A program made the position numbers and the translations under genes. The notes beneath the pieces are model-generated. The model saw only the letters and a list, made by a program, of their open reading frames with translations. It was not told the origin of the DNA and made no database searches. From Gammaproteobacteria bacterium (lineage in GTDB: Bacteria > Pseudomonadota > Gammaproteobacteria > UBA9214), in assembly GCA_030632175.1 (NCBI GenBank), contig DAOVVG010000143.1, positions 1 to 6,552 of the forward strand: 6,552 bases of DNA, written 5' to 3'. Shown piece by piece: positions 6,339-6,552 of this stretch; within the stretch, counting starts at the first letter, position 1, and each line of letters opens with the position of its first letter.

Positions 6339-6464
6339 GCGGCCCTCGAAATTTCAGTGGTAATCCCCCCTGAAAATAAAGGTGCTCAGAAGCAGGGATC
6401 ATGCGGCGATCACGGAAAACGGTGCGCCTTTGTTTTCACTTGTTGCCATTAAGTGCGCCATGGG

Positions 6465-6501
6465 CATAAAAAAAGGGCTTCCCTATAACAGGAAACCCTT
6501 T
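6465..6501 (-). terminator. Rho-independent terminator of the tRNA-Thr transcript
   Basis: On the minus strand, AAAGGG (6501-6496) and TTCC (6494-6491, within the same arm) pair with GGAA (6482-6479) and CCCTTT (6477-6472), leaving single unpaired bases at 6495 and 6478 and an 8-nt loop. The run of T residues continues into about 6468. It starts 6 nt after the tRNA 3' end, so nothing else is co-transcribed downstream of the tRNA. Confidence 0.85.
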
Positions 6502-6507
6502 ACTGGC

Positions 6508-6552
6508 TGGAGCCGGCGAGAGGAGTCGAACCCCCGACATCTTCATTACAAG
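6508..6552 (-). tRNA. tRNA-Thr (anticodon TGT), partial, 3' half
   Basis: Read on the minus strand, the window edge starts exactly at the anticodon loop CTTGTAA (anticodon TGT, reading ACA). It is followed by the 3' anticodon stem TGAAG, variable loop ATGTC, T-stem and loop GGGGG-TTCGACT-CCTCT, acceptor 3' strand CGCCGGC, discriminator T and an encoded CCA (6510-6508). The T-stem has two G-T wobble pairs. The acceptor strand predicts a 5' end of GCCGGCG, typical of proteobacterial tRNA-Thr(TGT). The D-arm and 5' half lie outside the window. Confidence 0.9.

Noticed and set aside
6352..6375. TTTCAG/CTGAAA hairpin as usp terminator
   Set aside because: The stem is only 6 bp and is followed by A-rich sequence, not T.

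Overview
The window looks like chromosomal DNA from a proteobacterium, most likely a gammaproteobacterium outside the enterics or a close relative. The evidence is an IspG of the long (about 400-residue) form typical of beta- and alphaproteobacteria, a large DUF748/AsmA-like envelope protein, a CspA-type cold shock protein, a UspA-type stress protein, clear Shine-Dalgarno sites and rho-independent terminators, and the 3' half of a bacterial tRNA-Thr. No plasmid, phage, transposase or CRISPR sequence is visible.

Layout. Positions 53-1276 (+) hold ispG, which makes the [4Fe-4S] enzyme of the penultimate MEP-pathway step. It is followed by a nested palindromic repeat (1290-1369) lying between ispG and a convergent 2.7-kb gene (1392-4112, -) for an inner-membrane-anchored DUF748 protein with an OmpA-like C-terminal region. 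Just upstream of that gene is a minus-strand terminator (4179-4207). It ends a separate small gene (4235-4441, -) for a 68-residue single-helix membrane or exported protein that starts with GTG behind a strong GGAGG site. An AT-rich divergent intergenic region with two operator-like dyads (4552-4570 and 4691-4706) separates it from a second small gene (4749-4937, +) for a 62-residue, highly charged protein with repeated DRR motifs. I recognise no family for either small protein.

The right part is stress related: a cold shock gene with a long upstream gap (5265-5468, +) and a perfect terminator (5492-5524), a long gap without a credible gene, a sigma-S-like -10 element, and a single-domain universal stress protein (5898-6338, +). 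The window ends inside a minus-strand tRNA-Thr(TGT), with its terminator immediately downstream.

How the genes relate. They do not form one operon. Terminators and strand changes split them into at least five or six transcription units. The window is mostly ordinary housekeeping and stress genes. The least explained parts are the two small genes with their shared divergent control region and the palindrome after ispG. I found no clear case for a new multi-gene system.
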